A DNA stretch of 64,000 nucleotides from assembly GCA_903900155.1 (NCBI GenBank), contig CAIUMD010000086.1, positions 62,001 to 126,000 on the forward strand. Reading direction: 5' to 3'. This DNA is from an uncultured Caulobacterales bacterium (GTDB taxonomy: Bacteria > Pseudomonadota > Alphaproteobacteria > Caulobacterales > Caulobacteraceae). This document shows positions 34,209-43,344 of the stretch, in pieces (position 1 is the first letter of the stretch; each line of letters starts with the position of its first letter). Both the position numbers and the translations under genes were made by a program. The notes beneath the pieces were generated by a model. It worked only from the letters and a program-made list of their open reading frames with translations. It was not told the DNA's origin and made no database searches.

Positions 34209-37028
34209 TCAGAAGCGCAGGCGGACGCCGGCGTAGATTTGCGGCCCGTTGTCCGAGACCTCGGTGATCGAGTCCTCGCCGGCCTTGTACATGACGTCCC
34301 GGGTGCTGGTGACGTTCAGGGCTTGCAGCTTCAGCTGCACCTGCTTGGTCAGGTCGTACGACGCCGACAGGTTCAGATAGCCCGAGCCCTTGGCGCTGCG
34401 GTTGGTGCCGCTGTTGGGCTTGAAGTAGTCCGAACGGTAGCGGTACGAAGCGCGCAGCGAGAGCTTGTCGTTCTCCCAGTAGACCGAGCCGCTGCCGGTA
34501 TATTTCGACAGGCCGTTCAGGTTGGCCGCGCCCATGTACGGGTTGACGGTCGACGGGTCGGGGATCTCGAAATCGGCTTCGGTGATCGCGAAGCTGCCCT
34601 GCACGCCGAACCCGCTGAGGATGCCCGGCAAATAGCTGAAGGCGTGATTGCCCGAGAACTCGATGCCGTACAGCTTGCGAGTTTGCGGGTCGTTGGCGGG
34701 CGCGATGGCGTTGAAGGTCACCAGCTGGCCGTTGGCCATGATGCTGGTCTCGCGCGGCTCCTGGGCGTCGAACGCCGCCCCCTTCAGCCACTTGTAGTAG
34801 GTGGCGACCGCGAACGAGGTGTCGCGATTGACGTAGAACTCCAGCGAGGCGTCCAGATTCCAGCCGCGGATGGGCTTGAGGTCCGGGTTGCCGGTAGTGC
34901 TGTTGGCCAGCACGCCCTGCACCGTGGTGGCGGTGGTGTCGGCGATCGGGTTGATGCCGACGTTGAAGTCCTCGATGCCCGAACGCGACAGCGCCTTGTA
35001 GCCGGCCAGGCGCAACTTCACGACGTCGGAAAGGTCGAAGGCGACGTTGACGCTGGGCAGGAAGTACTCGTAGCCGCCCGTGCCCTCGATCTCCTGCAGC
35101 GGCGTGCCCGGCGTGCGGACCACGGTGGCGGCCGCGCCGCCGACCGACGGCGTGACGGTCAGCTCGCCGCGGAAACCCTTGGAGAGTACGCGGGTGCGGA
35201 CGTAGCGAACGCCGGCGTTACCGGAGACCGGCGTGTCGCCCAGCTGGGTGCGGAAGTTGGTCATCACATAGGCGGTGCTGATCCGCTCACGGATATTGGA
35301 GTCTTCCGGCCCCGGCGCGTTGGACGGCAGCGCGAAGCTGTCCTTGCCGGTGTAGGTCTTGAACAGGCAGTCGTTGTCGAACAGCGCCCAGCTTTTCACG
35401 TTGGTCTTGCCGCCCATGAAGTCGGACGTCGAGAACGGCACGCGGCAATTGGCGTTGGCGTCGGCGACCAGCTGGGTCGGGGTGCGGCCGTCATAGGCGA
35501 CGGGGATGGGCTGATCGCTGTTGTTGTTGGCGTCCTGGGTGCGGCGGTGGTCCGACAGGCGGCCGCCGACCTTGATGCTCTGGAAGAAGCCGTCGCCCAG
35601 CTCATACGTCACGTCGGCCCGCACCGCGCCGATCTTGTCGAAGCGGTCGGTGACTTGGCGATAGCGCGCGTAGTTGCTGTTGCTGGTCGGCGCGCCGAAC
35701 AGGAAGTTGGCCGGGTCGTTGATGTCGAAATTGGTGAAGGTGACCGAGGGAACCTCATCAGCCGTGCCGTCCAGCGTATAGGCCACGCGCGACTTGGAGC
35801 GCATATTGGTGGCCTTCTGCAGCTCGGTGCGGTGCGACTGCGAGTAGGACAGGTCGCCGCTGATGGTCAGGCGGTCCGTGGGCGTCCAGGTCACCGCGCC
35901 GCCGCCGCCGATGTACTTCTCGTTGCGCTGACGGTCCTCGACCTGGACCTCCAGGTTGGAGTTGCCGCTGTACTTCAGCAGGGCGCCGGGGCTGGCGTCG
36001 TTCGACACGCCGCCGACGATCAGCGGCTGGATGCCGCGCAGGGCCTCGGTGATGGCCAGCTGATTGCGGTACTCGCCGCTCTTGCGGGTCGAGTACTGGC
36101 CGTCGATGCTGATGTCGAGGTTGGAAGTCGGCTTCCACTGGAAGGCCCCGATCAGGGCTTCGCGCTTCTCATCCGTGACCTTCGACTGGAAAGTGCGCGA
36201 GCTGGTGGCGAAGTAGCGCGGACCGATCGTCGAGCCGGTCGGCGCGGTCGTGGCGTTCGAACAGTTGGCCGTCGCCGTACCGGGAGCCCCGGCGTAGGTG
36301 GTGCACGGCACGAAGGTCGAGTTGGTGATGTAGTAGTCTTCAGGCGTGGCCTGATCCAGGCGCTGATAACCCAGGCTGACGCCCATCTCGCCGAACTTCG
36401 TGTTGAAACTGTCGGTGTAGGAGATGTTGCCGCGATAACCCAGGCCGTTGCGGCCGCGGATGTCGTCGTCCTTGGGCAGGTAGGCGCCGCGGACTTCCAT
36501 CTGGATGCGGCGCTTGCCGTAGTCGATCGGGCGGATCGACTTCAGCTCGATGACGCCGGCGATGCCGCCGTCCAGGAAGTCGGCCTGCTGCGACTTGTAG
36601 ACCAGCACGCCGTTGACCAGTTCCGACGGGAACTGCTGGAAGGCCACCGAACGGTCGGGACCGGCGGTCGAGACCTCGCGGCCATTGAAGGTGGAGAAGC
36701 TGAGCGCGGGACCCAGACCGCGCACGCTGAGCTCGTTGGCGTTGCCCTTGAACCGGTCGGCGGTGACGCCGGTGATGCGCTCCAGCGTGTCGCCCACCGA
36801 GTTGTCCGGCAGGGCGCCGATCTCGTCATTGACGATGCCGTCGACGATGACGCTGGAATTGCGCTTGGTCTCGATCGAGCTGCGCTGGGTGGCGCGCGCG
36901 GAAGTGACGACGATCGCGTCGATCGTGGAATCCTCAGCGGGCGCCGCCGGCGCCGTCTGCGCCAGGACTTGGGCCGGCAGCACGATGGCGGCGGTCAGCA
37001 GAAGATTTCGATAGAACGATGATTTCAT
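34209..37028 (-). CDS. TonB-dependent receptor of the Xanthomonas/Caulobacter type
   Basis: This encodes a 939-residue outer-membrane receptor. I start at 37028 (MKSSFYRNLLLTAAIVLPAQ, signal peptide ending VLAQ). Plug motifs are VDGIVNDEIGALPDNSVGDT, LERITGV, ELSVRGLGPALSFSTFNGRE and DFLDGGIAGVIELKSIRPID, the hallmark of the large Xanthomonas/Caulobacter carbohydrate receptors. The terminal strand ends in YAGVRLRF with the usual C-terminal Phe. The toroid-fold protein at 37078 lies 49 bp upstream on the same strand, so lyase and receptor are probably co-transcribed. The likely cargo is oligosaccharide; the specific ligand is unknown. Confidence 0.94.
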   Translation of the reverse strand: MKSSFYRNLLLTAAIVLPAQVLAQTAPAAPAEDSTIDAIVVTSARATQRSSIETKRNSSVIVDGIVNDEIGALPDNSVGDTLERITGVTADRFKGNANELSVRGLGPALSFSTFNGREVSTAGPDRSVAFQQFPSELVNGVLVYKSQQADFLDGGIAGVIELKSIRPIDYGKRRIQMEVRGAYLPKDDDIRGRNGLGYRGNISYTDSFNTKFGEMGVSLGYQRLDQATPEDYYITNSTFVPCTTYAGAPGTATANCSNATTAPTGSTIGPRYFATSSRTFQSKVTDEKREALIGAFQWKPTSNLDISIDGQYSTRKSGEYRNQLAITEALRGIQPLIVGGVSNDASPGALLKYSGNSNLEVQVEDRQRNEKYIGGGGAVTWTPTDRLTISGDLSYSQSHRTELQKATNMRSKSRVAYTLDGTADEVPSVTFTNFDINDPANFLFGAPTSNSNYARYRQVTDRFDKIGAVRADVTYELGDGFFQSIKVGGRLSDHRRTQDANNNSDQPIPVAYDGRTPTQLVADANANCRVPFSTSDFMGGKTNVKSWALFDNDCLFKTYTGKDSFALPSNAPGPEDSNIRERISTAYVMTNFRTQLGDTPVSGNAGVRYVRTRVLSKGFRGELTVTPSVGGAAATVVRTPGTPLQEIEGTGGYEYFLPSVNVAFDLSDVVKLRLAGYKALSRSGIEDFNVGINPIADTTATTVQGVLANSTTGNPDLKPIRGWNLDASLEFYVNRDTSFAVATYYKWLKGAAFDAQEPRETSIMANGQLVTFNAIAPANDPQTRKLYGIEFSGNHAFSYLPGILSGFGVQGSFAITEADFEIPDPSTVNPYMGAANLNGLSKYTGSGSVYWENDKLSLRASYRYRSDYFKPNSGTNRSAKGSGYLNLSASYDLTKQVQLKLQALNVTSTRDVMYKAGEDSITEVSDNGPQIYAGVRLRF

Positions 37029-37077
37029 TGGCGGTGCTCCCCTTCTTTTCTTGCTTGTCTTGCCGAGGCCTCCCGGC

Positions 37078-38934
37078 TCAGCGGTAGTCCAGACGCCAGG
37101 TGATCTTGAACGGCGTCGCTTCAGCCGCCGACGCGCCATGACAGACGACCTTGGTCGTCATGGCGCCCGTCGCGGATCGGTATTCCTTGTCCTGGCCTCC
37201 GTCTTGAGAGACGGGTCCGGACTGGCAGGATTTAAGGCCTTCCACAGAAAAGCGGCGCACAGCTCCGTCGGCGAAGGTGGTGGTTCCAGCGGCCTGCTGG
37301 GCGCCGCCGGAGAACGAACCGAACTGCAGCTCGATATCCTTGACCTTCACGCCGGCGGCCGGGGTGAACACGTCCGTGCGGGTGATGCGGCCGGGCTCGA
37401 GAACGTAAGTCGTCTCGACCGTGACGCGCTTGTCGGCGACCGGCGCGCGCTCGCCCATCTTGTCCAGCTCGTCCTGACGCCAGCTCACGGTGGTCTTGGC
37501 GCCCTTGGCCTCGACCTTGGCGTCCTTGAAATAGGCCAGCGGCATCAGGGCCGAACCGTCTTCCAGGGTCAGGCGGGGCGTGAGGAACGGCGCGACGCCG
37601 TCCGGCGATCCCGCCAGCATCCCGGGCGAGAACGGGATGGGGAAGTACGGGTTGTGCATGTGCTGGCTTTCGCCGCCGTTGATCACCGGCAGGGCGATCA
37701 TCCGGCTGCCGTCACGCACCGAGACCAGCAGGCGGTCGTAGTCGCCCCGCGCGAACCACGTGACTTGGCGGCGCGGCAGGGTGGCGAGGCCCTTGGCCCA
37801 GTCGGCGGCCGGCGACTTGCCCGCATAGCCCATCCGCGCCCAGTGGGCGCTGGTATAGGCATACTGGTGGGCCAGCGAGAGGTTCTCGCCCAGGATCCGG
37901 AACTTGCCGCGATAGTCGTCGGTGCGGCGGCCGCCGTCCCAAAGGTTCACCGAGCCGGTCCTGGGATCCTGCCAGAACTCGGCGTAGCGCTGGGCCGCGC
38001 GGGCGGAATAGGCATAGGCCAGTTCCTTTTCCTGCGGGGTCAGCAGGTCCAGCACCGCCGCGGCGGTCAGGGTCTCGATGAGGGCCGTCTCGCCGTAAGG
38101 GCCGAGACTGCGGCCGTATTCGAAACCCTGCCCCTGGGCGTCCAGGCGCATCAGCATCACGTCCGCGGACTTGCGCAGCCAGGTCAGGACCTGTTGCGGC
38201 GGCTTGCCCCCGGTCTCGATGAAGCGCTGGGCGATCTCGCCGGCCAGCAGCACGGAATAGCGATCGAAGCGCCCTTCCCCGTCGGTCTCGTCGGCGAAGC
38301 CGTACTGGCCCGAGTACAGGTCGTAGTGCTCGGCGATCTTGGCGTACAGCTTCTCGGCCGGCGCGCCGTCGTCCCAGCCCATGCGGGTGCGCAGACGGGC
38401 GATGGCGAAGGCCACGCAGTAGTAGTTGTTGGGGTGGTCGATCAAGGCGTAGGTGTCGACATCGACGAACATCCGCCAGTCGAGACGCACGCGCAGCTTG
38501 GCCAGGGTCAGCGGATCGACCGCGTCTTTCAGGCGGCCGGCCTCGCGCAGCTTGTTCAGCGCCGACAGGTAGTAGTAGGCGCCCCAGCTGTCGTTGGCGT
38601 CGTCGGCCGTCAGCCTCGCGATCTTGCGGAAGTCGGCCAGGTAGGTCGGCAGGCGCGGATCGTTGTCCGACAGCGTGACCAGGAAATCGGCCAGGCCGAT
38701 GGCGATCTTGCCCGGCAGGAACTTGTCGCTGCCGTTGAACACCGGCTGACCGTCCAGCTCCAGCTTGCGACCGTCCTTGACCAGCTTGATCAGCAGCTGC
38801 TCGGTCTGGGGCTGGATGCGGTCGCGGACCGTGACGTCGTAGGCCGGGATCGGAGTCTCGGCGGCGTGGGCGGCAAGGCCCGAGCTCAACAGCAAAGCCG
38901 CGATCGAAAAGCTGGTAACCGGTGTCAGGTACAA
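37078..38934 (-). CDS. Putative secreted polysaccharide lyase (alpha-toroid plus beta-sandwich), family unresolved
   Basis: This encodes a 618-residue exported protein. It starts at a TTG (38934) eight bases after GGGAGGA, and the N terminus is a good signal peptide ending AAHA; no in-frame ATG fits. The first 370 residues look helical and toroid-like, with IDHPNNYYCVAFAIARLRTR, FDRYSVLLAGEIAQRF and WDGGRRTDDYRGKFRILGEN. The rest is beta-rich (PVINGGESQHMHNPYFPIPF, then ETTYVLEPGRITRTDVF), which is the layout of PL8/heparinase-type lyases. Asn, His, Tyr and Arg candidates occur in HPNNYY and DRYS. I could not assign a family. It heads the two-gene unit with the 34209 receptor. An operator-like palindrome overlaps its first codons. 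Confidence 0.75.
   Translation of the reverse strand: MYLTPVTSFSIAALLLSSGLAAHAAETPIPAYDVTVRDRIQPQTEQLLIKLVKDGRKLELDGQPVFNGSDKFLPGKIAIGLADFLVTLSDNDPRLPTYLADFRKIARLTADDANDSWGAYYYLSALNKLREAGRLKDAVDPLTLAKLRVRLDWRMFVDVDTYALIDHPNNYYCVAFAIARLRTRMGWDDGAPAEKLYAKIAEHYDLYSGQYGFADETDGEGRFDRYSVLLAGEIAQRFIETGGKPPQQVLTWLRKSADVMLMRLDAQGQGFEYGRSLGPYGETALIETLTAAAVLDLLTPQEKELAYAYSARAAQRYAEFWQDPRTGSVNLWDGGRRTDDYRGKFRILGENLSLAHQYAYTSAHWARMGYAGKSPAADWAKGLATLPRRQVTWFARGDYDRLLVSVRDGSRMIALPVINGGESQHMHNPYFPIPFSPGMLAGSPDGVAPFLTPRLTLEDGSALMPLAYFKDAKVEAKGAKTTVSWRQDELDKMGERAPVADKRVTVETTYVLEPGRITRTDVFTPAAGVKVKDIELQFGSFSGGAQQAAGTTTFADGAVRRFSVEGLKSCQSGPVSQDGGQDKEYRSATGAMTTKVVCHGASAAEATPFKITWRLDYR
38913..38927. promoter_or_regulatory. 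Operator-like palindrome in the first codons of the putative lyase
   Basis: TGGTAACCGGTGTCA is an imperfect palindrome centred on ACCGGT. Its last 11 bases, AACCGGTGTCA, are identical to the reverse strand of 900-913, upstream of the GH28 operon. It lies at codons 3-8 of the lyase gene, so it may simply be coding sequence. The shared 11-mer at two pectin-type loci makes a LacI-family site possible. Confidence 0.35.
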
Positions 38935-39042
38935 GTCTACGGTCCTCCCGAGTGGTCATTCCGACCTTGCTCTTGACCGTTCCGACGCGCCCGCCGGCGA
39001 TCTCCTCAAAGGAATTTCAAAAATTCTTGCCGGCAGCGCTGT

Positions 39043-40026
39043 CTAGGGCGCGGCGTGCAGCTCGACCGTGGCAGCCGAGTTCTGGGCCCGCACCGGGAAA
39101 TAGGACTGCACCGCCTCGACGAAGGCGCGGCTCTCGCCCGTGCGGAACGTGCCGCTGATGCGCAGGGACTTCAGCCGCGCATCGGCCACCACGACCTGCA
39201 GGGTCGAGTAGCGGTTCATTTCGGCCGCCGCATCGGCCAGGGCCACGTTGTCGAACACCAGCTGCCCCTGGCGCCAGGCCAGGGCGCGATCGACGTCGAC
39301 CTTGCGCGGCTCGCCGGCGCGCACGCCGTCGGTCATCTGCATCGACTGCCCCGGGGTCAGGATGGCCAGGGTTGCGGCGCTCTCGTGGTTGCTGAGCGCG
39401 ACCTTGCCCTCGGCCAGGACGACGGTGGTCTCGCGCGGCTCGCGGCGGACCGAGAAGGCGGTGCCGACGGCCGTGACCGTGCGCGGCCCGGCATGCACCC
39501 GCAGCGGCCGACCCGCATCATGCGCCACCTCGAAATAGGCGCGGCCCTGCACCAGATCGATCGAGCGCACCGAGGCGGTGTAGCGCACCCGCATGACGCT
39601 GAGGGCGTCCAGGGTGACCCGGCTTCCGTCCGACAGCGTCAGGGTGCGCTGCTCGCCCAGCGCGGTCTGGAACAGCGCGCCCTGCTGGGCGCGATGGCGC
39701 ATCCACCAGAGCCCGCCCACGGGTGCGGCGATGGCCGCCACGATGCCGGCGGCGACCAGGCGACGATCGAGATCCACCGCGCGATGACGTCGCGCACGAG
39801 CGCGTTTCAGCGCTTCTTGGCGGACGGCCACAAGGTCGTCAGTCCCGGCCGCCTCGCCCATCAGCCGCCAGACGGCTTCGGCGCGGTCATAGGCCTCGAC
39901 GTGGGCCGGATGCTGCTCCAGCCAGCGCGTGAAGCCGGCCTCGTCGGACACAGCCCCGCCCAGCCGTCGCGCGGCCCAGCCCGCGGCGGTCTCGTCGATC
40001 AGGGACTGTTGAAACGGGTTCGACAA
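39043..40026 (-). CDS. FecR-type anti-sigma / sigma regulator
   Basis: This encodes a 327-residue FecR protein. A cytoplasmic N-terminal sigma-binding part contains AGFTRWLEQHPAHVEAYDRA and AVWRLM. One membrane segment lies at about 90-108 (LVAAGIVAAIAAPVGGLWW). The periplasmic FecR domain contains TALGEQRTLTLSDGSRVTLD and VRVHAGPRTVTAVGTAFSVR-like strands, ending in a secretin/STN-like C-terminal part that would receive a signal from the receptor. It starts with TTG at 40026, four bases after the sigma stop. With the ECF sigma and the STN-bearing receptor upstream it completes a Fec-type cell-surface signalling unit. The order here is receptor, sigma, FecR. Confidence 0.92.
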   Translation of the reverse strand: MSNPFQQSLIDETAAGWAARRLGGAVSDEAGFTRWLEQHPAHVEAYDRAEAVWRLMGEAAGTDDLVAVRQEALKRARARRHRAVDLDRRLVAAGIVAAIAAPVGGLWWMRHRAQQGALFQTALGEQRTLTLSDGSRVTLDALSVMRVRYTASVRSIDLVQGRAYFEVAHDAGRPLRVHAGPRTVTAVGTAFSVRREPRETTVVLAEGKVALSNHESAATLAILTPGQSMQMTDGVRAGEPRKVDVDRALAWRQGQLVFDNVALADAAAEMNRYSTLQVVVADARLKSLRISGTFRTGESRAFVEAVQSYFPVRAQNSAATVELHAAP

Positions 40027-40030
40027 CGGC

Positions 40031-40561
40031 TCAGCTCTGAAACGGACCGGGCGACCGCATCAGGTGCGCCAGGGCCTTGATGATGTACTTCTCGACCGAA
40101 CTGACGGAAACGCCGAAAGCGCGAGCGATCTCGGCGTGTTTCCACCCTTCCAGCCGATGCAGGATGAAGGCGTCGCGTGTCCGCTCATCCAGTTCGGCCA
40201 GGCGCTGCATAACTGCCTGCAACGCCTGCCTGTCCCTTAAGACGCGCTCGGGCGAAATACCCTCAAAGCGATCCTGACGAAGTTCGGTCTCGCTCAGGTG
40301 GCTGCGAAACGTCTTCTGGCGTCGAGACCGGTCGCGCAGCAGGTTCACGGCCGTGCGGAATAGGAACGCCTCGGGATTGTCGATGTCCGCCCCGTCCGGC
40401 CGTCGCACCAGGCGCAGGAACACTTCCTGTGTCAGGTCCTCGGCCTCGTCGCGCGAATAGACCCGGCGCTCGAAATACGCCGTCAGCGGCCCGCGATAGG
40501 CCTCCGACAGCCGCTGGAGGAAGGCCTGCTCGCTCGGATCGAGTTTCGGCTGCGCGGCCAT
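40031..40561 (-). CDS. FecI-type ECF sigma factor
   Basis: This encodes a 176-residue extracytoplasmic-function sigma factor. Region 2 includes YRGPLTAYFERRVYSRDEAE and DLTQEVFLRLVRRPDG. Region 4 holds the helix-turn-helix WKHAEIARAFGVSVSSVEKY with IIKALAHLM, typical of FecI-like members. It should be released by the downstream FecR when the 40660 receptor binds its ligand, and it would then transcribe that receptor gene. The in-frame TAG three bases before the GCC ahead of ATG fixes the start at 40561. It lies 98 bp after the receptor gene. Confidence 0.93.
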   Translation of the reverse strand: MAAQPKLDPSEQAFLQRLSEAYRGPLTAYFERRVYSRDEAEDLTQEVFLRLVRRPDGADIDNPEAFLFRTAVNLLRDRSRRQKTFRSHLSETELRQDRFEGISPERVLRDRQALQAVMQRLAELDERTRDAFILHRLEGWKHAEIARAFGVSVSSVEKYIIKALAHLMRSPGPFQS

Positions 40562-40659
40562 GGCCTACGACAAATCCTCCCTAAGGTGCGGATCTTCGCC
40601 GCGCCCATTTGGTTCCGACGCGCTACTCGAGCCAACCCTCAACGCGCGCGTGCTCATTT

Positions 40660-43344
40660 TCAGTAGTCCACCGCCAGGCGGACGCCCAGGTGTCGGCCGC
40701 TGTCGCGCGCCGGCTTCCAGTGGGTGGCGAAGGCCGGCTTGCCGTCGGCGCCGAGCAGGTTCCACTGCACGTTCCGCCCGCGCGTCACGGCGAAGCGCTT
40801 GTCCAGGACGTTGTTGACGAAGCCGCTGACCCGCCAGCCCTCGCCGCCCAGGCCGACCGAGACATCCAGCACGCCGTAGGGCTGCTCGATCGAGGCCGGG
40901 TCCTGCAGCAAGCTATAATAGACCCGCGAGCGCCAGCGATAGCCGGCATTGAACTCCAGCCGCCGATCCGCGCCCAACGAGCGCTGGTAGTAGGCGTTGA
41001 GGTTCAGCGACCAGCGCGGGGCGTTGAACAGGGTCTTGCCCGACAGGTCCTGCCGCCCGCCCACGCAGCCCTGCCCCGCCGTCTGGCCAAAGTAGCAGGC
41101 GGCGGTGTCGAAATTGTCCATCAGCGCGCGGCTGTAGACCCCCGCCCCCGTCAGCGTCAGGCGCTCGGTCAGGCGGGCGCTGAACTCGGTCTCGACGCCC
41201 TGCGCCTTCACATTGCCGATGCTGTTGAGCACATTGAGGCCCGTGGCGTCGTCGCGGCTCTGGGCCTGGAAGCCCGAGAAGCGCTCCTGATAGGCCGTCA
41301 GGTTCCAGCTGAGGTTCCGGTCTGGAGAAATGAAGCGCATGCCCGCCTCGTAGTTCTTGACCGTCTCGGAGGCGACGGGCTGCTGGGCGGCGATGGCGTC
41401 GGCCACCGGCTGTCCGGCATAGGGCCCGGAGGTCAGAAGGGCGCGTGTGGTCAGACTGCTGGTCAGGTCGTAGGCTCGGCCCTTGTAGCCGGTGGAATAG
41501 GTCGCATAGGCGGTAACGCCGGGCCTCACCACGCCCTGCAGGCCGACGCGACCGCTGACGGCGGTGTCACTGTGGCAGGTCTCGATCGGCACGGTCGGCG
41601 AGGCTTTCGAGCACCTCGGCGCGCCGTAGGTGACGCCGTTGCCCAGGTCATCGAACCGATAGCCGATCTTCTCGTGGCTGATCCGCGCGCCGGACAGGAT
41701 CGAGATCCTGTCGTTCACGGCATAGGCGCCCTGGCCGAACACGGCGAAGGTCCGGCTGAAGGTCTGGGACTTGTAGCGCGAATAGGTGGTGACGTTCGTG
41801 GTCGGCAGCGACGGCAGGCCGTTGTAGTCGCCCAGGCTGTTGGAGCCGCGCACGAAGTACCGCTGGGCCTTGGTTTGGCCGACATAGACGCCGCCGACAT
41901 AGTCCCAGCGCCCGCCGGTCGGGCTGTTGAGGCGCAGTTCCTGGCTCTCGGCGCGGATGCGGAAATAGCCGCCATTGGACGACCCGCCGCGCGGCAATCT
42001 GGGGTCCTGGAGGCTATAATCGAGGTCCGTCGCGTCGGTGTCCTGACGGTCGTAGAGATAGTAGCGGTCCAGGGCCGTGATTGAGGTCAGCCGCCAGGAG
42101 CCGACCGCCCCCACCGCGCGGATGTTGACGCCCTTGTCCGTGGCGTTGCCCCGGGCGTTGATGTCGTAACGCGCGAAATAATTGTTCGGACCGGGCGCGA
42201 TGCCGCGCAGGATCGCCTCACGCGACAGCTCGCCCTTCCCCAGCGTGGCCTGCGGCGAGACATAGGTGTCCGCGCCCACGCAGCATGAGGACAGGGTCCG
42301 GGTCAGATAGGGCGAGACCGCGACGGTCCAATTGTCGCCCGGCGTCCAGACCAGCTTGGCCCGCAGGTTGACGTCCGACTGGCCGTTCAGCCACCGGCGG
42401 GTCGCCAGGTTGAAGACATTGCCCCGATAACGGCTGTAGGCGGCCGACAGCCGGAACTTCAGGTCTTCGGAGATCGGCCCCGTCAGGGTCGCGTTCGCCC
42501 GCTGCTCGTGGTCGTCGGTGAGCAGCGTCTCGGCATGAGCGGCGAAGGCGTCGCTGGCCGGCTTGGTGGTGATATAGATGACGCCAGCCGAGGCGGCCTT
42601 GCCGAACAGCGTACTCTGCGGGCCGCGCAGGATCTCGACCTGCTGCACGTCGGCCAGGGCGGTGAACGCCATGGCCTGGAAGGCCTGGGGCACGTCGTCG
42701 ACCACCACCACCACGCTGGGCTCGGTGCCGATGGAATAGGAATAGGTGCCCACGCCCCGGACATTGATGCTGTTATTGCCCGGCTGGGTGGTCTTGGAGA
42801 TCGTCAGGGTCGGCGCCAGGCGCGCCAGGTCGTCGAAGTCGCGCACGCCGGCGCGCTCCATCATCTGGCTGGACAGCGCCTGCACCGAGGCGTCCGAGCG
42901 CCCCAGGGTCTCCAGCCGCTTGCCCGAGGTGACGACCACCGCCTCCAGGCCGACGACGGGTTCGATCTCCTGGGCGGTTCGCGCCGGCGCGGGTTCCCCA
43001 TGCGGGCGCACGACCGGTTTGACGCGATAGATGACGATGACGCCCGACGCCGTGCGGCGGAACGCCAGGTCAGTGCGCGACAGCAACTGCGTCAAGGCGT
43101 GGTCGACGCTCATCCGCCCGCGGAGAGCCGGGGCGCGCTGGTCGGCGGTCAGTTCGGGGGCGTACAGCAGTTGTTCACCGGCGGCCTGACCCAGGCGCTG
43201 CAAGGCGAGGCCAAGATTGGAGGCGTCCTGGTCAAAAGTCGTGACGGGATTGGCGGCCATGGCCGCGGCAGGCGCCAGCAGGGCCAGGCCCAACAGAGCC
43301 CCGACACGCCCGCGGCGGCGAGCGCGAACGACGCGCCGATCCAT
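40660..43344 (-). CDS. TonB-dependent transducer receptor with STN signalling domain
   Basis: This encodes an 894-residue receptor with an extra N-terminal secretin/TonB short domain. I start at 43344 (MDRRVVRARRRGRVGALLGL), with GGGGAGG nine bases upstream. A signal peptide ends at AMAA. The STN domain occupies about residues 35-110 (LGLALQRLGQAAGEQLLYAP, MSVDHALTQLLSRTDLAF). The plug follows with RDFDDLARLAPTLTISKTTQ and VEILRGPQSTLFGKAASAGV, almost identical to the 31511 receptor. A vicinal CysCys (SSCCVGADTYV) and CYFGQTAGQGCVGGRQDLSG are also shared. The STN domain contacts FecR, so ligand binding switches on the sigma factor encoded downstream. It is divergent from the receptor at 43568. 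Confidence 0.94.
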   Translation of the reverse strand: MDRRVVRARRRGRVGALLGLALLAPAAAMAANPVTTFDQDASNLGLALQRLGQAAGEQLLYAPELTADQRAPALRGRMSVDHALTQLLSRTDLAFRRTASGVIVIYRVKPVVRPHGEPAPARTAQEIEPVVGLEAVVVTSGKRLETLGRSDASVQALSSQMMERAGVRDFDDLARLAPTLTISKTTQPGNNSINVRGVGTYSYSIGTEPSVVVVVDDVPQAFQAMAFTALADVQQVEILRGPQSTLFGKAASAGVIYITTKPASDAFAAHAETLLTDDHEQRANATLTGPISEDLKFRLSAAYSRYRGNVFNLATRRWLNGQSDVNLRAKLVWTPGDNWTVAVSPYLTRTLSSCCVGADTYVSPQATLGKGELSREAILRGIAPGPNNYFARYDINARGNATDKGVNIRAVGAVGSWRLTSITALDRYYLYDRQDTDATDLDYSLQDPRLPRGGSSNGGYFRIRAESQELRLNSPTGGRWDYVGGVYVGQTKAQRYFVRGSNSLGDYNGLPSLPTTNVTTYSRYKSQTFSRTFAVFGQGAYAVNDRISILSGARISHEKIGYRFDDLGNGVTYGAPRCSKASPTVPIETCHSDTAVSGRVGLQGVVRPGVTAYATYSTGYKGRAYDLTSSLTTRALLTSGPYAGQPVADAIAAQQPVASETVKNYEAGMRFISPDRNLSWNLTAYQERFSGFQAQSRDDATGLNVLNSIGNVKAQGVETEFSARLTERLTLTGAGVYSRALMDNFDTAACYFGQTAGQGCVGGRQDLSGKTLFNAPRWSLNLNAYYQRSLGADRRLEFNAGYRWRSRVYYSLLQDPASIEQPYGVLDVSVGLGGEGWRVSGFVNNVLDKRFAVTRGRNVQWNLLGADGKPAFATHWKPARDSGRHLGVRLAVDY

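Noticed and set aside
34161-37022. Plus-strand open frame of 953 codons
   Set aside because: It is antisense to a well-defined TonB receptor and has shadow-like composition.
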